A stretch of DNA of 64,000 nt from Malaciobacter molluscorum LMG 25693 (GCF_003544935.1 NZ_CP032098.1:806001-870000); one strand, 5' to 3'. Counted from the first letter of the stretch, positions 33,661 to 44,523 are shown. The notes: a model not told the origin generated them from the letters alone. Made by a program: numbers and translations.

Positions 33661-33684
33661 TTTATCCTTTATAAAAGGAATAAA
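33661..33684. promoter_or_regulatory. dyad 1 in the gap upstream of the S10 operon
   Basis: TCCTTT-ATA-AAAGGA core with near-symmetrical TTTAT / ATAAA flanks. A second copy of the same design lies about 80 bases on. Possible binding sites for a dimeric regulator, closer to the divergent hypothetical gene. Confidence 0.4.
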
Positions 33685-33740
33685 ATAAGAAAAATAGCAT
33701 TAAAAATGACAAATTACTTAAATATTAACAAAAAAATAGT

Positions 33741-33767
33741 TTTATTCCTTTTTTAAAGGAAATAAAT
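33741..33767. promoter_or_regulatory. dyad 2 in the gap upstream of the S10 operon
   Basis: TTCCTTT-TTT-AAAGGAA core with TTTA / ATAAA flanks, ending 33 bases before the -35 box of the S10 promoter. Related to dyad 1. Confidence 0.4.
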
Positions 33768-33799
33768 TTCAGTATTTATTTTAAGAAGCCCCATAATTA

Positions 33800-33828
33800 T
33801 TGACTTTTTGTTGAAAATAAGTTATAAT
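33800..33828 (+). promoter_or_regulatory. sigma70-type promoter of the S10-spc operon
   Basis: TTGACT at 33800-33805, exactly 17 bases, then TATAAT at 33823-33828. Transcription should start near 33835, giving a leader of about 60 bases in which GTTAG / CTAAC (33847-33874 area) can pair. Confidence 0.85.
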
Positions 33829-33894
33829 CCGCGTCCATAAATTTTAGTTAGGGTGCTTTTTTAGTACGTCTAACGAGTTCTTTAAAGGAAAAAA

Positions 33895-34209
33895 ATGGAA
33901 AAAATTAGATTAAAGCTTAAAGCTTATGATCATAGAGTTTTAGACAGAAGTGTTGCTTCTATTGTTGAAGCTGTTAAAAGAACTGGTGCTGAGTTAAGAG
34001 GTCCAATTCCTCTTCCAACAAAAGTGAGAAAATATACAGTTCTTAAAGGACCTCACGTAAATAAAGACGCTAGAGAGCAATTTGAGATCAGAGTACACAG
34101 CAGAATTATTGATATTATTGCTGCAACTCCAGATACAGTTGATTCTTTAATGAAACTTGATTTAGCTCCAGAAGTGGACGTTGAAGTTAGATCAATGGGT
34201 CAAGAATAA
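33895..34209 (+). CDS. rpsJ: ribosomal protein S10
   Basis: 104 residues (E. coli 103). Start [16 protein letters not shown] and the loop region [19 protein letters not shown] are typical. S10 sits in the 30S head and also works with NusB in antitermination. It is the first gene of the operon, about 60 bases downstream of the predicted transcription start, with AAAGGA before its ATG. Confidence 0.98.
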   Translation: MEKIRLKLKAYDHRVLDRSVASIVEAVKRTGAELRGPIPLPTKVRKYTVLKGPHVNKDAREQFEIRVHSRIIDIIAATPDTVDSLMKLDLAPEVDVEVRSMGQE

Positions 34210-34225
34210 TAAGAAAGGGTAAAAA

Positions 34226-34804
34226 ATGGAATTCATAGTTGAAAAAATCGGTATGAGCAGAACTGTTTCAGTTCCAAGTGTTCCTGTTACACTTTTAAAA
34301 GTTCTTGATACAAAAGTATGTGAGATCTCTGAAAACGGTAAAGCTATCGTTGCTTATAGCAATGGTAAAAAATTCAATAAAACAATTGAAGGTCAACAAA
34401 AAAAGTTTAATTTAAGTAAAGAGTTTAATAGATTTGCAACAATTTCTGTAGCAAATACTGAAGCTGGAGACTTAGATTTAGCTGGTTTATCAGAAGCTAA
34501 GGTATTAAAATCTACGTTTAAAACTAAAGGTAGAGGTTTCCAAGGTGGAGTTAAAAGATGGAACTTCGCTGGTGGTAGAGCTTCACACGGTCACAGAATG
34601 GGTAGAAGAACAGGTTCTATCGGTAACTGCGAATGGCCAGGAAGAGTTATGCCAGGGAAAAAGATGCCAGGTCAATACGGAAATACTAACGTAACAGTTA
34701 AAAATGAAGTTGTTTCATTTGATGCTGAAACTGGAATTTTAGTTGTAAAAGGTTCAATATCTGGGCCAAACGGTGCATTAGGAAAAGTAAAGGTTGCTAA
34801 ATGA
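34226..34804 (+). CDS. rplC: ribosomal protein L3
   Basis: 192 residues (E. coli 209). The glycine-rich [12 protein letters not shown] loop that reaches the peptidyl-transferase centre and the [10 protein letters not shown] motif are present. L3 is an early assembly protein of the 50S subunit. Its last base triplets overlap the ATG of rplD by four bases. Confidence 0.98.
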   Translation: MEFIVEKIGMSRTVSVPSVPVTLLKVLDTKVCEISENGKAIVAYSNGKKFNKTIEGQQKKFNLSKEFNRFATISVANTEAGDLDLAGLSEAKVLKSTFKTKGRGFQGGVKRWNFAGGRASHGHRMGRRTGSIGNCEWPGRVMPGKKMPGQYGNTNVTVKNEVVSFDAETGILVVKGSISGPNGALGKVKVAK

Positions 34805-35412
34805 GTAAAGCAATAGTATTAAACGAAAAATTTGAAAATAACGGTGAATTAGAATTACCTGCAAGTTATGCTGAGATTAACTCTCACAACTTATACGTTT
34901 ATGTAAAGTCACATCTTGCTTCTTTAAGAGCAAATACTGCTAGAGTTAAGAATAGAACTGAAGTTAGAGGTGGTGGTAAAAAACCAAAAGCTCAAAAAGG
35001 TTCAGGTGGTGCTAGATGGGGTTCTAAAAGATCTCCTTTATTTGTTGGTGGTGGACAAATTTTCGGACCAACAAAAAGAAACTACAATCAAAAAGTTAAT
35101 AAAAAGCAAAAAGTATTAGCATTATCTTATGCTTTAAATGCTCATGCTAATCAAAACTCACTTTTTGTAGTTGATTCTGTAAAAGTTGAGTCAGGTAAGA
35201 CTAAAGATGCAGTTGCGGTTTTAAATAAATTAGCAAAAAGAGATACATTAGTTGTAGTTGATACAATTGATGAAAAAACTTATTTAGCATTTAGAAACAT
35301 TAAAAACTGTTATGTTATTGAGAAGCAAGAAGTTAATGCTTATTTAATTTCTGCATACCATTCAATACTAATTGAAAAATCAGTATTCGATGCACTAACA
35401 AAAGAGGCGTAA
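34801..35412 (+). CDS. rplD: ribosomal protein L4
   Basis: 203 residues (E. coli 201). The extended loop that lines the exit tunnel is visible as [20 protein letters not shown]. In E. coli L4 represses its own operon by binding the S10 leader; whether the short leader here allows that is unknown. Starts by ATGA overlap with rplC. Confidence 0.98.
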   Translation: MSKAIVLNEKFENNGELELPASYAEINSHNLYVYVKSHLASLRANTARVKNRTEVRGGGKKPKAQKGSGGARWGSKRSPLFVGGGQIFGPTKRNYNQKVNKKQKVLALSYALNAHANQNSLFVVDSVKVESGKTKDAVAVLNKLAKRDTLVVVDTIDEKTYLAFRNIKNCYVIEKQEVNAYLISAYHSILIEKSVFDALTKEA

Positions 35413-35414
35413 AA

Positions 35415-35696
35415 ATGGCAGATATTACAGATATTAAAGCAATATTATATACAGAAAAAACTATTGAACTTCAAGAAAACGGTGTTATCGTTGTTCAAAC
35501 TAGTCCTAGAATGACTAAGGCTGGTTTAAAAGAAGTTTTTAAAGAGTATTTTGGTGTAACACCTTCAAAGGTTAACTCATTAAGACAAAGTGGTAAAGTT
35601 AAAAGATTTAGAGGAAGATTAGGTAAAAGACCTGATTTCAAAAAATTCTATGTAACATTACCTGAGGGCGCTGAAATAGCGAACCTATCAGCATAA
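35415..35696 (+). CDS. rplW: ribosomal protein L23
   Basis: 93 residues (E. coli 100). Recognised by the TEKTIELQ start, the [15 protein letters not shown] loop and [12 protein letters not shown] end. It borders the exit tunnel and is the docking site for trigger factor and SRP. Two bases after rplD. Confidence 0.97.
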   Translation: MADITDIKAILYTEKTIELQENGVIVVQTSPRMTKAGLKEVFKEYFGVTPSKVNSLRQSGKVKRFRGRLGKRPDFKKFYVTLPEGAEIANLSA

Positions 35697-35708
35697 GGAG
35701 TATAAAGT

Positions 35709-36536
35709 ATGGCATTAAAAAAATTTAGACCAATAACTCCTGCAAGAAGATTCATGTCAGTTATGGATACTTCTGATATTACTTCTAAACCAACAGTAAG
35801 AAGCTTACTTAAAAGAGTAAAAGCAAGTGCTGGTAGAAATAATAACGGTAGAATCACTTCTAGACATAAAGAAGCAGGTGCTAAAAAATTATATAGAATT
35901 ATAGATTTCAAAAGAAACAAGTTTGGTGTTGAGGGTACTGTATCAACAATAGAGTACGATCCATACAGAAATTGTAGAATTTGTTTAATCTCTTATGCTG
36001 ATGGTGATAAAAGATATATTTTACAACCATCTGGATTAAAAGTTGGTGCTAAAGTTCAAGCTGCTGAGTCTGGATTAGATATTGTTCCAGGTAATGCAAT
36101 GAAACTTAGTAGTATCCCTGTTGGTACTATGGTTCATAATATTGAATTAAAACCAGGTAAAGGTGGTCAAATTGCAAGATCAGCTGGTGGTTATGCACAA
36201 ATCATGGGTAGAGAAGATAAATATGTTATCTTAAGATTACCTTCTGGAGAAATGAGAAAAATCCTAGGTGTTTGTATGGCGACTGTTGGTATTGTTGGAA
36301 ATGAAGATTTCATCAATATGGTAGTAGGTAAAGCTGGTAGAAGTAGACATCTTGGTATTAGACCTCAAACTAGAGGTTCTGCAATGAACCCAATTGATCA
36401 CCCACACGGTGGTGGTGAAGGTAAAACTAACTCAGGAAGACATCCAGTTACTCCATGGGGTATGCCAACTAAAGGTTACAAAACTAGAAAGAAAAAAGCT
36501 AGTGATAAATTAATCATTTCAAGAAGAAAGAAGTAA
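35709..36536 (+). CDS. rplB: ribosomal protein L2
   Basis: 275 residues (E. coli 273). The signature [20 protein letters not shown] with the histidine important near the peptidyl-transferase centre is intact, as is the basic tail [13 protein letters not shown]. Needed for subunit association. Standard operon position. Confidence 0.98.
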   Translation: MALKKFRPITPARRFMSVMDTSDITSKPTVRSLLKRVKASAGRNNNGRITSRHKEAGAKKLYRIIDFKRNKFGVEGTVSTIEYDPYRNCRICLISYADGDKRYILQPSGLKVGAKVQAAESGLDIVPGNAMKLSSIPVGTMVHNIELKPGKGGQIARSAGGYAQIMGREDKYVILRLPSGEMRKILGVCMATVGIVGNEDFINMVVGKAGRSRHLGIRPQTRGSAMNPIDHPHGGGEGKTNSGRHPVTPWGMPTKGYKTRKKKASDKLIISRRKK

Positions 36537-36545
36537 GGGTTTAAG

Positions 36546-36824
36546 ATGGCAAGATCAATTAAAAAAGGTCCATTTGTAGACGCGCACCTAATGAAAAAAG
36601 TTATCAAAGCAACTGAAGCTAATGATAAAAAACCTATCAAAACATGGTCAAGAAGATCTACAATTTTACCAGATATGATTGGATTAACATTCAACGTGCA
36701 CAATGGTAGAAACTTTGTTCCTGTATTAATTACAGAAAATCATGTTGGATACAAATTAGGTGAATTCGCACCAACTAGAACTTTTAAGGGACATAAAGGT
36801 TCTGTACAAAAGAAGGTAGGTTAA
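36546..36824 (+). CDS. rpsS: ribosomal protein S19
   Basis: 92 residues, same as E. coli. Start [17 protein letters not shown] and end [12 protein letters not shown] are the family blocks. It binds the head of the 30S subunit with S13. Nine bases after rplB. Confidence 0.98.
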   Translation: MARSIKKGPFVDAHLMKKVIKATEANDKKPIKTWSRRSTILPDMIGLTFNVHNGRNFVPVLITENHVGYKLGEFAPTRTFKGHKGSVQKKVG

Positions 36825-36827
36825 GAA

Positions 36828-37160
36828 ATGGGTAAAGCAATATTAAAATTTATTAGAGTTTCTCCAACTAAAGCAAGATTAATTGCAAGAGAAGTTCAAG
36901 GTATGAATGCTGAATATGCAATTGCTTCATTAGAGTTCACTCCTAATAAAGCTGCAGGAATTATTTCAAAAGTTATCGCATCTGCTGTTGCAAATGCAGG
37001 TTTAGAGCCAGAAGAAGCAGTTATTACTTCTGCTAGAGTAGATAAAGGTCCAGTTCTAAAAAGATTTACTCCAAGAGCAAGAGGTTCTGCTTCACCTAAG
37101 CATAAACCAACTGCACACATTATGATTGAAGTGGCTGCTGCTGAAAAAGGAGATAAATAA
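36828..37160 (+). CDS. rplV: ribosomal protein L22
   Basis: 110 residues, same as E. coli. The hairpin tip that enters the exit tunnel is [13 protein letters not shown]. Macrolide resistance changes map to this loop in other bacteria; the sequence here looks ordinary. Stop overlaps the rpsC start by one base. Confidence 0.98.
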   Translation: MGKAILKFIRVSPTKARLIAREVQGMNAEYAIASLEFTPNKAAGIISKVIASAVANAGLEPEEAVITSARVDKGPVLKRFTPRARGSASPKHKPTAHIMIEVAAAEKGDK

Positions 37161-37858
37161 TGGGTCAAAAAGTTAATCCAATAGGTTTAAGATTAGGTAT
37201 TAATAGAAATTGGGAATCAAGATGGTTTCCTTCATTCGATAAAATGCCAACTAACGTTGCTGAAGATGATAAAATTAGAAAATTCGTTAAAAAAGAATTA
37301 TACTATGCAGGTGTTGCACAAACTATCGTAGAAAGAACTGCTAAAAAAGTTAGAGTTACTATCGTTGCTGCTAGACCAGGTATTATCATTGGTAAAAAAG
37401 GTGCTGATGTTGAGAAATTAAAAGCAAGTCTTTCTAAATTAGTTGGTAAAGAAATTGCTGTTAATATCAAAGAAGAAAGAAAACCACAAATCTCTGGTCA
37501 ACTTGCTGCTGAAAATGTTGCTCAACAATTAGAAAGAAGAGTTGCATTTAGAAGAGCTATGAAAAGAGTTATGCAAAATGCACTTAAATCTGGTGCAAAA
37601 GGAATTAAAGTTTCTGTATCTGGTAGACTTGGTGGAGCTGAAATGGCAAGAACTGAGTGGTACTTAGAAGGTAGAGTTCCTTTACATACTTTAAGAGCAA
37701 GAATTGATTACGGTTTTGCTGAAGCTCATACAACTTATGGTTGTATTGGTATTAAAGTTTGGATTTTCAAAGGTGAGGTACTTGCTAAAGGTATTCCTAC
37801 AGAAAAAGCTGAAACTTCTAAACCAAAAAGAAGACCAAGTAAAAGAAGAGGTAAATAA
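37160..37858 (+). CDS. rpsC: ribosomal protein S3
   Basis: 232 residues (E. coli 233). The KH motif [17 protein letters not shown] and the C-terminal [14 protein letters not shown] block are clear; a basic tail ends the protein. It forms part of the mRNA entry channel and helicase. Confidence 0.98.
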   Translation: MGQKVNPIGLRLGINRNWESRWFPSFDKMPTNVAEDDKIRKFVKKELYYAGVAQTIVERTAKKVRVTIVAARPGIIIGKKGADVEKLKASLSKLVGKEIAVNIKEERKPQISGQLAAENVAQQLERRVAFRRAMKRVMQNALKSGAKGIKVSVSGRLGGAEMARTEWYLEGRVPLHTLRARIDYGFAEAHTTYGCIGIKVWIFKGEVLAKGIPTEKAETSKPKRRPSKRRGK

Positions 37859-37860
37859 TC

Positions 37861-38286
37861 ATGTTAATGCCTAAAAGAACAAAATACAGAAAGCAAATGA
37901 AAGGACGAAATAGAGGTAAAGCTCAAAGAGGTAACTTCTTAGCTTACGGTGATTTCGGACTTAAAGCTTTAGAACATGGTAGAATTGACTCAAGACAAAT
38001 TGAAGCTGCCAGAATTGCAATGACAAGAAAGATCAAGAGACAAGGGAAAGTTTGGATTAAAGTATTCCCTGACAAACCTCTTACTGCTAAACCATTAGAA
38101 ACAAGAATGGGTAAAGGTAAAGGTGCAGTTGACAAATGGGTTATGAATATTAAGCCTGGTAGAGTTTGTTTCGAGATGGCTGGTGTTAGTGAAGAGTTAT
38201 CAAGAGAAGCTTTAACTTTAGCTCAACATAAATTACCATTTAAGACTAAAATTGTAAGTAGAGATAGCGAAAATGAATTATACTGA
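37861..38286 (+). CDS. rplP: ribosomal protein L16
   Basis: 141 residues (E. coli 136). Starts [11 protein letters not shown] with the family motif [16 protein letters not shown] and [10 protein letters not shown] later. It organises the aminoacyl-tRNA site of the 50S subunit. It overlaps rpmC by 14 bases. Confidence 0.98.
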   Translation: MLMPKRTKYRKQMKGRNRGKAQRGNFLAYGDFGLKALEHGRIDSRQIEAARIAMTRKIKRQGKVWIKVFPDKPLTAKPLETRMGKGKGAVDKWVMNIKPGRVCFEMAGVSEELSREALTLAQHKLPFKTKIVSRDSENELY

Positions 38287-38458
38287 TTTAAAAGATAAAA
38301 GCTTAACAGAGTTAAACGAGTTATTAAAAGAGAAAAAGGTGCTTCTTTTTGAATTAAAAGCAAAGCTAAAAACTATGCAGTTAACAAATACATCTGAATT
38401 AAAAGCGGCTAAAAAAGACATCGCTAGAATTCAAACAGCTATTACTGCAGCTAAGTAA
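38273..38458 (+). CDS. rpmC: ribosomal protein L29
   Basis: 61 residues (E. coli 63), an all-helical protein with the motif [11 protein letters not shown] and the closing [11 protein letters not shown]. It lies near the exit tunnel. The start is inside the rplP gene, so translation is coupled. Confidence 0.96.
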   Translation: MNYTDLKDKSLTELNELLKEKKVLLFELKAKLKTMQLTNTSELKAAKKDIARIQTAITAAK

Positions 38459-38472
38459 CAAGGATCTAAAGT

Positions 38473-38727
38473 ATGAGTACACATAAAAGAGAGATTCATG
38501 GTGTTGTGGTAAAAAGATCTGGAGATAAAACTGCTTCTGTATTAGTTACAAGACAAGTTTTACACCCTAAATACCACAAAACTGTAAAAAGATTTAAAAA
38601 ATACTTAGTTCATGATGAAAAAAATGAATTAAACGTTGGTGACACAGTAGTTGCTATTGAGTGTAGACCACTTTCAAAAACTAAGTCTTTTAGATTAAAG
38701 AAAATTGTAGCTACAGGAGTTAAATAA
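38473..38727 (+). CDS. rpsQ: ribosomal protein S17
   Basis: 84 residues, same as E. coli. Recognised by [19 protein letters not shown] and the [13 protein letters not shown] end. A primary 16S rRNA binder. Stop overlaps the rplN start by one base. Confidence 0.97.
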   Translation: MSTHKREIHGVVVKRSGDKTASVLVTRQVLHPKYHKTVKRFKKYLVHDEKNELNVGDTVVAIECRPLSKTKSFRLKKIVATGVK

Positions 38728-39095
38728 TGATTCAAAGTTTTACTAGATTAAATGTAGCTGATAATACTGGTGCTAAAGAGATTATGTGTATCAAAGTTTT
38801 AGGTGGTTCTAAAAGAAGATACGCAACAGTTGGTGACGTTATCGTTGCTTCTGTAAAAAAAGCTCTTCCAACTGGTAAAGTTAAAAAAGGTCAAGTTGTT
38901 AAAGCAGTAGTTGTAAGAACTCATAAAGAAGTTCAAAGAGAAAATGGATCTTTAATTAGATTTGATGATAATGCTGCTGTTATCCTTGATGGTAAAAAAG
39001 AACCAATTGGAACGAGAATTTTTGGACCTGTAGCTAGAGAAGTTAGATATTCAGGTTTTATGAAAATTGTTTCACTTGCTCCGGAGGTATTATAA
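38727..39095 (+). CDS. rplN: ribosomal protein L14
   Basis: 122 residues (E. coli 123). The start [18 protein letters not shown] and the block [11 protein letters not shown] are diagnostic. L14 forms an intersubunit bridge and is the target of RsfS silencing. Confidence 0.98.
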   Translation: MIQSFTRLNVADNTGAKEIMCIKVLGGSKRRYATVGDVIVASVKKALPTGKVKKGQVVKAVVVRTHKEVQRENGSLIRFDDNAAVILDGKKEPIGTRIFGPVAREVRYSGFMKIVSLAPEVL

Positions 39096-39097
39096 TT

Positions 39098-39334
39098 ATG
39101 GCTATTAAATTAAAAATCAAAAAAGGTGATACTGTAAAAATTATCGCTGGTGATGATAAAGGTAAAACTGGTGAAGTTTTACAAGTATTACCAAAACAAA
39201 ATAAAGTAATCGTAAAAGATTGCAAAGTAGCTAAAAAAACTGTTAAACCATCAGAAGATAATAAAGATGGTGGATTTGTTAACAAAGAGATGCCTATTGA
39301 TATCTCAAATGTAGCAAAAGTAGAAGGTAAATAA
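39098..39334 (+). CDS. rplX: ribosomal protein L24
   Basis: 78 residues, shorter than E. coli (104), as in other Campylobacterota. The KOW motif [20 protein letters not shown] is at the N-terminus. It starts 50S assembly near the exit tunnel. Confidence 0.97.
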   Translation: MAIKLKIKKGDTVKIIAGDDKGKTGEVLQVLPKQNKVIVKDCKVAKKTVKPSEDNKDGGFVNKEMPIDISNVAKVEGK

Positions 39335-39336
39335 TT

Positions 39337-39885
39337 ATGGCAGCAAGATTATTAGAAAAATATAAAAATGAAATTAGACCAGCTTTAGAAGCAGAATTTC
39401 CAAAAAACAAAATGCTAACTGCAAAAGTAGAAAAAGTAGTTATCTCTGTTGGTGCAGGTGAAGCTATGAAAGATAGTAAATTAATGCAAAACATTCAAGA
39501 TACTATCTCTTTAATTTCTGGTCAACATGCGGTAAAAGTAATTGCTAAGAAATCAGTTGCTGGTTTTAAAGTAAGAGAAGGTTCACCAGTAGGAGTTAAA
39601 GTAACTCTAAGAGGTGAAAATATGTATAATTTCTTAGATAAACTTTGTTCAATTGCATTACCTAGAGTAAAAGACTTTAGAGGTCTTAAAAGAAATGGAT
39701 TTGATGGTCAAGGAAACTTTAACTTTGGTTTAGACGAACAGTTAATGTTCCCAGAAGTAGTTTATGATAACATTATCAAAACTCACGGTATGAATATTTC
39801 AATTTCTACAAGTGCAGATAACGATGCTGAAGCTTTCAGATTATTAGAGCTTGTTGGAATTCCATTTACTAAAGGAAGAGCGTAA
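39337..39885 (+). CDS. rplE: ribosomal protein L5
   Basis: 182 residues (E. coli 179). Family blocks [36 protein letters not shown] and [11 protein letters not shown] are present. It contacts 5S rRNA and P-site tRNA. Stop overlaps the S14 start by one base. Confidence 0.98.
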   Translation: MAARLLEKYKNEIRPALEAEFPKNKMLTAKVEKVVISVGAGEAMKDSKLMQNIQDTISLISGQHAVKVIAKKSVAGFKVREGSPVGVKVTLRGENMYNFLDKLCSIALPRVKDFRGLKRNGFDGQGNFNFGLDEQLMFPEVVYDNIIKTHGMNISISTSADNDAEAFRLLELVGIPFTKGRA

Positions 39886-40070
39886 TGGCAAAGAAATCTA
39901 TGATTGCTAAACAAAAGAGAACTCCTAAGTTCTCTTCAAGAGCATATACAAGATGTTCAGTGTGTGGAAGACCACATTCAGTATACAGAGATTTTGGTCT
40001 TTGTAGAGTTTGTTTAAGAAAAATGGCTAACGACGGGTTACTTCCTGGTGTTAGAAAATCTAGTTGGTAG
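39885..40070 (+). CDS. rpsN: ribosomal protein S14, zinc-binding type
   Basis: 61 residues, the short zinc form (the zinc-free E. coli S14 has 101). Four cysteines are intact: CSVC at 24-27 and CRVC at 40-43. It sits in the 30S head. Confidence 0.98.
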   Translation: MAKKSMIAKQKRTPKFSSRAYTRCSVCGRPHSVYRDFGLCRVCLRKMANDGLLPGVRKSSW

Positions 40071-40083
40071 GAGAATTTAAGCT

Positions 40084-40482
40084 ATGATGAATGATTTAAT
40101 CGCAGATGCTTTAACTAGACTTAGAAATGCTGCAATGAGAAAATTAGAAGTTGCAACATTATTACACTCTAATACAGTTGTAGGTATTTTGGAAGTATTA
40201 CAACAAAAAGAGTATATTGAAAGTTACAAAGTTATTGATGGTGAAAATAATAAGAAAACTGTGCAAGTTACATTAAAATATGATGATAATGATAACTCTG
40301 TAATAAATGAACTTAAAAGAATTTCTAAACCAGGAAGAAGAGTTTATAAATCTTTTGATGAATTAAAAAACTTTAAAAGTGGATACGGTACTATTATTGT
40401 TACAACTAACAAAGGTATCATTGCTAATGATGAAGCTTATGCTTCAAAAGTTGGTGGTGAAGTACTGTGTACAGTATGGTAG
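40084..40482 (+). CDS. rpsH: ribosomal protein S8
   Basis: 132 residues (E. coli 130). Start [15 protein letters not shown] and the [13 protein letters not shown] segment are typical. In E. coli S8 represses the spc operon. Two adjacent ATG codons open the frame; the second gives the usual start. Confidence 0.97.
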   Translation: MMNDLIADALTRLRNAAMRKLEVATLLHSNTVVGILEVLQQKEYIESYKVIDGENNKKTVQVTLKYDDNDNSVINELKRISKPGRRVYKSFDELKNFKSGYGTIIVTTNKGIIANDEAYASKVGGEVLCTVW

Positions 40483-40491
40483 GAGAGTGTA

Positions 40492-41025
40492 ATGTCTAGA
40501 ATTGGAAAAAAACCTATCTCAATACCAAATGGAATTGAAGTATCTGTTGAAGGTACAGTTGTAAATGTTAAAAAAGGAAGTAAAGTTTCTTCAATTGAAA
40601 CTCACGGTAGAGTTGGTATTGAAGTTGCTGATAGTCAAGTAGTTCTTTCAAAAGTTGGAGAAGAAAAAGAATCTGCAGCTTTCTGGGGAACTTATAGAGC
40701 ATTAATTAATAACGCTGTAGAGGGTCTAGATAAAGGATTCTCTAAATCTTTAGAAATCAACGGTGTTGGTTATAGAGCAGCTGTTAAAGGTAAAGTTCTT
40801 GAGCTACAATTAGGATACTCTCACCCAATTAATTACGATATTCCAGAGGGATTAGAAATTACTGTTGAGAAAAACTTAATTCACGTAAAAGGTGCTGACA
40901 AACAACAAGTTGGTCAAGCTGCTGCAATTATTAGAGGCTTTAGAAAACCAGAACCATACAAAGGTAAAGGTGTTAAGTATACTGACGAGCATATCGTTAG
41001 AAAAGCCGGTAAAACTGCGAAGTAA
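40492..41025 (+). CDS. rplF: ribosomal protein L6
   Basis: 177 residues, same as E. coli. Recognised by [16 protein letters not shown] at the start and [19 protein letters not shown] at the end. It binds the sarcin-ricin loop area used by elongation factors. Confidence 0.98.
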   Translation: MSRIGKKPISIPNGIEVSVEGTVVNVKKGSKVSSIETHGRVGIEVADSQVVLSKVGEEKESAAFWGTYRALINNAVEGLDKGFSKSLEINGVGYRAAVKGKVLELQLGYSHPINYDIPEGLEITVEKNLIHVKGADKQQVGQAAAIIRGFRKPEPYKGKGVKYTDEHIVRKAGKTAK

Positions 41026-41035
41026 GGTGTGAGTA

Positions 41036-41395
41036 ATGAGTAGAGCAAAAGAAATAGCAAAAAAGAATGCTTTAAGATTAAAAAGAAAAAAAAGAGTTAG
41101 AGGTAATATCACTGGTACTAGTGAAAAACCAAGAGTTACTATTACAAAATCTAACAAGTATGTTTCAGCACAAGTTATTGACGATGTTGCTGGTAATACT
41201 TTAGCTGCAGTTAATTCTAGAACTTTAGGATTAAACGTAACTAAAGAGAGTGCTTCTAAAGCAGCTGCTAAATTAGCAGAAGATTTAAAAGCAAAAAATA
41301 TAGATACTGTTGTTTTTGATAGAAATGGATATCTGTATCATGGTGTGGTTGCAGCATTTGCTGATGCACTTAGAGAAAATGGAATTAAACTATAA
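41036..41395 (+). CDS. rplR: ribosomal protein L18
   Basis: 119 residues (E. coli 117). The basic start and [20 protein letters not shown], and the end [19 protein letters not shown], fit the family. It binds 5S rRNA together with L5. Confidence 0.97.
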   Translation: MSRAKEIAKKNALRLKRKKRVRGNITGTSEKPRVTITKSNKYVSAQVIDDVAGNTLAAVNSRTLGLNVTKESASKAAAKLAEDLKAKNIDTVVFDRNGYLYHGVVAAFADALRENGIKL

Positions 41396-41401
41396 GGGTT
41401 A

Positions 41402-41848
41402 ATGATGGCAGCAGTAAATAGAGAAGATTTTCAAGAAGCAATCGTTAAAATCGGAAGAGTAACAAAAGTTGTAAAAGGTGGTAGAAGATTCAGATTTACA
41501 GCTTTAGTTGTTGTTGGTGATAAAAATGGTACAGTAGGTTTTGGAACTGGTAAAGCAAAAGAGGTTCCAGATGCGATTAAAAAAGCTTTAGATGATGCTT
41601 TCAAGTCATTAGTAAAAGTTTCTATTAAAGGAACTACTATTGCTCATGATATTGAACATAAATATAACTCAAGTAAAATTTTACTTAAACCAGCATCAGA
41701 AGGTACAGGACTTATCGCAGGTGGTGCAGCTAGACCAGTACTTGAATTATCAGGTGTTAAAGATATTATTGCAAAATCTTTAGGATCAAACAATCCAAAT
41801 AACCTTGTACAAGCTACAGTAGAAGCTTTAGCTAGAATAAAAGGATAG
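41402..41848 (+). CDS. rpsE: ribosomal protein S5
   Basis: 148 residues, shorter at the N-terminus than E. coli (167). The [16 protein letters not shown] and [15 protein letters not shown] blocks and LARIKG end are typical. S5 takes part in decoding accuracy. It is followed directly by rplO; the usual rpmD gene is missing between them. Confidence 0.98.
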   Translation: MMAAVNREDFQEAIVKIGRVTKVVKGGRRFRFTALVVVGDKNGTVGFGTGKAKEVPDAIKKALDDAFKSLVKVSIKGTTIAHDIEHKYNSSKILLKPASEGTGLIAGGAARPVLELSGVKDIIAKSLGSNNPNNLVQATVEALARIKG

Positions 41849-41852
41849 TTAG

Positions 41853-42251
41853 ATGGAATTAAATAATTTACAACCAGCTGAAGGTAGTACTAAAAACGTA
41901 AAAAGAGTTGGTAGAGGTCAAGGTTCAGGAATGGGTAAGACTTCTACAAAAGGTCAAAAAGGTCAAAAATCTAGATCTGGATTTAAAAACAAAAGAGGTT
42001 TCGAGGGTGGTCAACAACCAATCCATAGAAGACTTCCAAAAGTAGGATTCTTTTCAAGAGTTGCAAAACCTTATTCAATTAATGTTGATAAAGTTAAAGC
42101 AATTGCTGAATTAGATGAAATTACTTTAGAAAATATTAAATCAGTACATAAATTATCTAAAGCAGTTACAAAAGTTAAATTAATTGGAGCGACTGCTAAA
42201 GATTTAGCATCAAAAATTAAAGACGAAAACGTAACAACTACTGGAAAATAA
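41853..42251 (+). CDS. rplO: ribosomal protein L15
   Basis: 132 residues (E. coli 144). The Gly/Lys-rich start [19 protein letters not shown] and the [17 protein letters not shown] motif are clear. A late 50S assembly protein. It starts 4 bases after rpsE and ends 2 bases before secY. Confidence 0.97.
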   Translation: MELNNLQPAEGSTKNVKRVGRGQGSGMGKTSTKGQKGQKSRSGFKNKRGFEGGQQPIHRRLPKVGFFSRVAKPYSINVDKVKAIAELDEITLENIKSVHKLSKAVTKVKLIGATAKDLASKIKDENVTTTGK

Positions 42252-42253
42252 TT

Positions 42254-43516
42254 ATGAGTAAAGATCTTATAAATAAGATTCTTCTTACTTTAGGATTTAT
42301 ATTCCTTTACCGGTTACTGGCATATGTGCCAGTACCTGGTGTTAATATAGATGTAGTAAAAGAATTCTTTGATTCAAATGCAAATAATGCATTAGGTCTT
42401 GTTAACATGTTTAGTGGTAATGCTGTATCACGATTAAGTATTATTTCACTAGGAATTATGCCTTACATCACAGCTTCTATTATTATGGAACTTCTAGCAG
42501 CAACTTTCCCAGCACTTGGTAAAATGAAAAAAGAGAGAGATGGGATGCAAAAATATATGCAAATCATCAGATATACTACTATTGTTATTACATTGATTCA
42601 ATCAATTGGTGTTTCAATGGGATTAAACTCTTTAACTGGAAAAGGTGGAGAAAGCGCAATTTCTATTGATATGGATACTTTTATTGCAGTATCTTCTATA
42701 TCAATGTTAACAGGAACAATGTTATTAATGTGGATTGGTGAACAAATTACTCAAAAAGGTATTGGGAATGGTATTTCTTTAATTATCTTTGCAGGTATTG
42801 TTTCTGCAATTCCAGGTGCAATTGGTGGTACAATTGATTTAGTAAATAATGGACAAATGAACTTTTTAACTGTAATTGCAATATTAGTAGTTATTTTGGC
42901 TACTGTTGGTGCAATTATTTATGTGGAACTGGGCGAAAGAAGAGTACCTGTTTCATATTCTAGAAAAGTTATGATGCAAAATCAAAACAAAAGAGTTATG
43001 AATTATATTCCTATTAAAGTAAATCTTTCAGGTGTAATTCCAGCAATCTTTGCATCAGCAATTTTGATGTTCCCTGCAACAGTGTTACAAGGAAGTCAAA
43101 ATAAAATTTTAATGGCTATTGCAGACTTTTTAAGTCCAAGTAGTTATACATTCAATATTATTATGTTTTTATTAGTAGTATTCTTTGCATTCTTTTATGC
43201 AAGTATTACTTTTAATGCAAAAGATATTGCAGACAATTTAAAAAGACAAGGTGGATTTATCCCAGGTGTTAGACCAGGTGCATCTACATCTAACTTCTTA
43301 AATGAAGTAGCTAGTAGATTAACTTTATGGGGTTCTTTATATCTTGCAGCAATTTCAACATTTCCATGGTTATTAGTTAAAGCTATGGGTGTTCCATTTT
43401 ATTTTGGTGGTGTTGCAGTTCTTATCGTTGTTCAAGTTGCAATTGATACAATGAGAAAAATTGAAGCACAGCAATATACAAGTAAGTATGAAACGCTAAG
43501 TGCAGTTGGTCTATAA
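42254..43516 (+). CDS. secY: Sec translocon channel protein SecY
   Basis: 420 residues (E. coli 443) with ten predicted membrane segments. Start motif YRLLAYVPVPGV, the plug and pore ring region ISLGIMPYITASIIMEL, and the cytoplasmic loops with GERRVPVSYSRKV and QGGFIPGVRPG needed for SecA and ribosome binding are all intact. Encoded, as usual, at the end of the spc operon. Confidence 0.98.
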   Translation: MSKDLINKILLTLGFIFLYRLLAYVPVPGVNIDVVKEFFDSNANNALGLVNMFSGNAVSRLSIISLGIMPYITASIIMELLAATFPALGKMKKERDGMQKYMQIIRYTTIVITLIQSIGVSMGLNSLTGKGGESAISIDMDTFIAVSSISMLTGTMLLMWIGEQITQKGIGNGISLIIFAGIVSAIPGAIGGTIDLVNNGQMNFLTVIAILVVILATVGAIIYVELGERRVPVSYSRKVMMQNQNKRVMNYIPIKVNLSGVIPAIFASAILMFPATVLQGSQNKILMAIADFLSPSSYTFNIIMFLLVVFFAFFYASITFNAKDIADNLKRQGGFIPGVRPGASTSNFLNEVASRLTLWGSLYLAAISTFPWLLVKAMGVPFYFGGVAVLIVVQVAIDTMRKIEAQQYTSKYETLSAVGL

Positions 43517-43518
43517 TT

Positions 43519-44295
43519 ATGGCAATTGCAATTAGAAAACCAAATGAAATACAAAAACTTCGCGACGCTAATGTTATCGTCGCGAAAACTTTAAATTATC
43601 TAAGAGAAAATGTTAAACCTGGAATGACTTTGAAAGAAGTTGATAAAATGGGTGAAGATTTTATTCTTGAGCATGGTGCTAGACCATCTTTCAAAGGACT
43701 TTATGGTTTTCCTGGTGCTATTTGTACATCACTAAATGAAGTTATTATTCATGGTATTCCTGATGAAACTGTTTTAAAAGAAGGCGATATTTTAGGTCTT
43801 GATATAGGAACAGAGTTAGACGGATGGTATGGTGATGCTGCTATTACAATGCCAATCGGCAAAATTTCAAAAGAAGATGAAGAACTTATCGCTTGTTCAA
43901 AGGACTCATTGCTTTATGCAATTAGTATAATTAAAGAGGGTATGAGATTTAAAGAACTTTCTAAAGCAATAGAGGACTTTATAGTTGCAAGAGGTTATCA
44001 ACCACTTGTAAGGTTTTGTGGACATGGTATTGGTAAAAAACCACATGATGAACCAGAAATTCCAAACTATTTAGAAAATGGAAGTCCAAAGTCTGGACCA
44101 AAAATTAAAAATGGAATGGTTTTTTGTTTAGAACCTATGATTTGTCATGAAGGAAGAGAACCAGTTATTTTAGAAAATGATTGGGATGTAGTTTCCGAAG
44201 ATGGATTAAGAGGTAGTCATTATGAGCATACAGTTGCTGTTATTAATGGTAAAGCAGAAATTTTAAGTACAGTAGATAATCAGGGAGAACACTAA
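43519..44295 (+). CDS. map: methionine aminopeptidase type I
   Basis: 258 residues (E. coli 264). The five metal ligands fall in [17 protein letters not shown] (two Asp), CGHGIG (His), and the later FCLEPM and HYEHT regions (Glu). It removes the initiator methionine. Two bases after secY and one base before infA, so it belongs to the operon. Confidence 0.97.
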   Translation: MAIAIRKPNEIQKLRDANVIVAKTLNYLRENVKPGMTLKEVDKMGEDFILEHGARPSFKGLYGFPGAICTSLNEVIIHGIPDETVLKEGDILGLDIGTELDGWYGDAAITMPIGKISKEDEELIACSKDSLLYAISIIKEGMRFKELSKAIEDFIVARGYQPLVRFCGHGIGKKPHDEPEIPNYLENGSPKSGPKIKNGMVFCLEPMICHEGREPVILENDWDVVSEDGLRGSHYEHTVAVINGKAEILSTVDNQGEH

Positions 44296-44296
44296 A

Positions 44297-44515
44297 GTGG
44301 CAAAAGATGATGTAATTGTAATTGATGGTAAAGTTGTAGAAGCATTACCTAATGCAATGTTTAGAGTAGAATTAGATAATGGACATATTGTATTATGTCA
44401 TATTTCAGGTAAGATGAGAATGCATTATATTAAAATCTTACCAGGTGATACTGTGAAAGTAGAAATTACACCTTATTCATTAGATAAAGGTAGAATTACT
44501 CACAGATATAAGTAA
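44297..44515 (+). CDS. infA: translation initiation factor IF-1
   Basis: 72 residues, same as E. coli, a single S1-type OB fold: [20 protein letters not shown] and [17 protein letters not shown] (each within one strand set). The start is GTG. It is the last gene of the operon; rpmJ, rpsM and the alpha operon do not follow, because a strong terminator stands directly behind it. Confidence 0.98.
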   Translation: MAKDDVIVIDGKVVEALPNAMFRVELDNGHIVLCHISGKMRMHYIKILPGDTVKVEITPYSLDKGRITHRYK

Positions 44516-44523
44516 ATTTAATA

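Noticed and set aside
33829-33894. S10 leader hairpin considered as an L4-binding autoregulatory site
   Set aside because: Only a short GTTAG/CTAAC pairing is visible, much smaller than the E. coli leader; not enough to claim.
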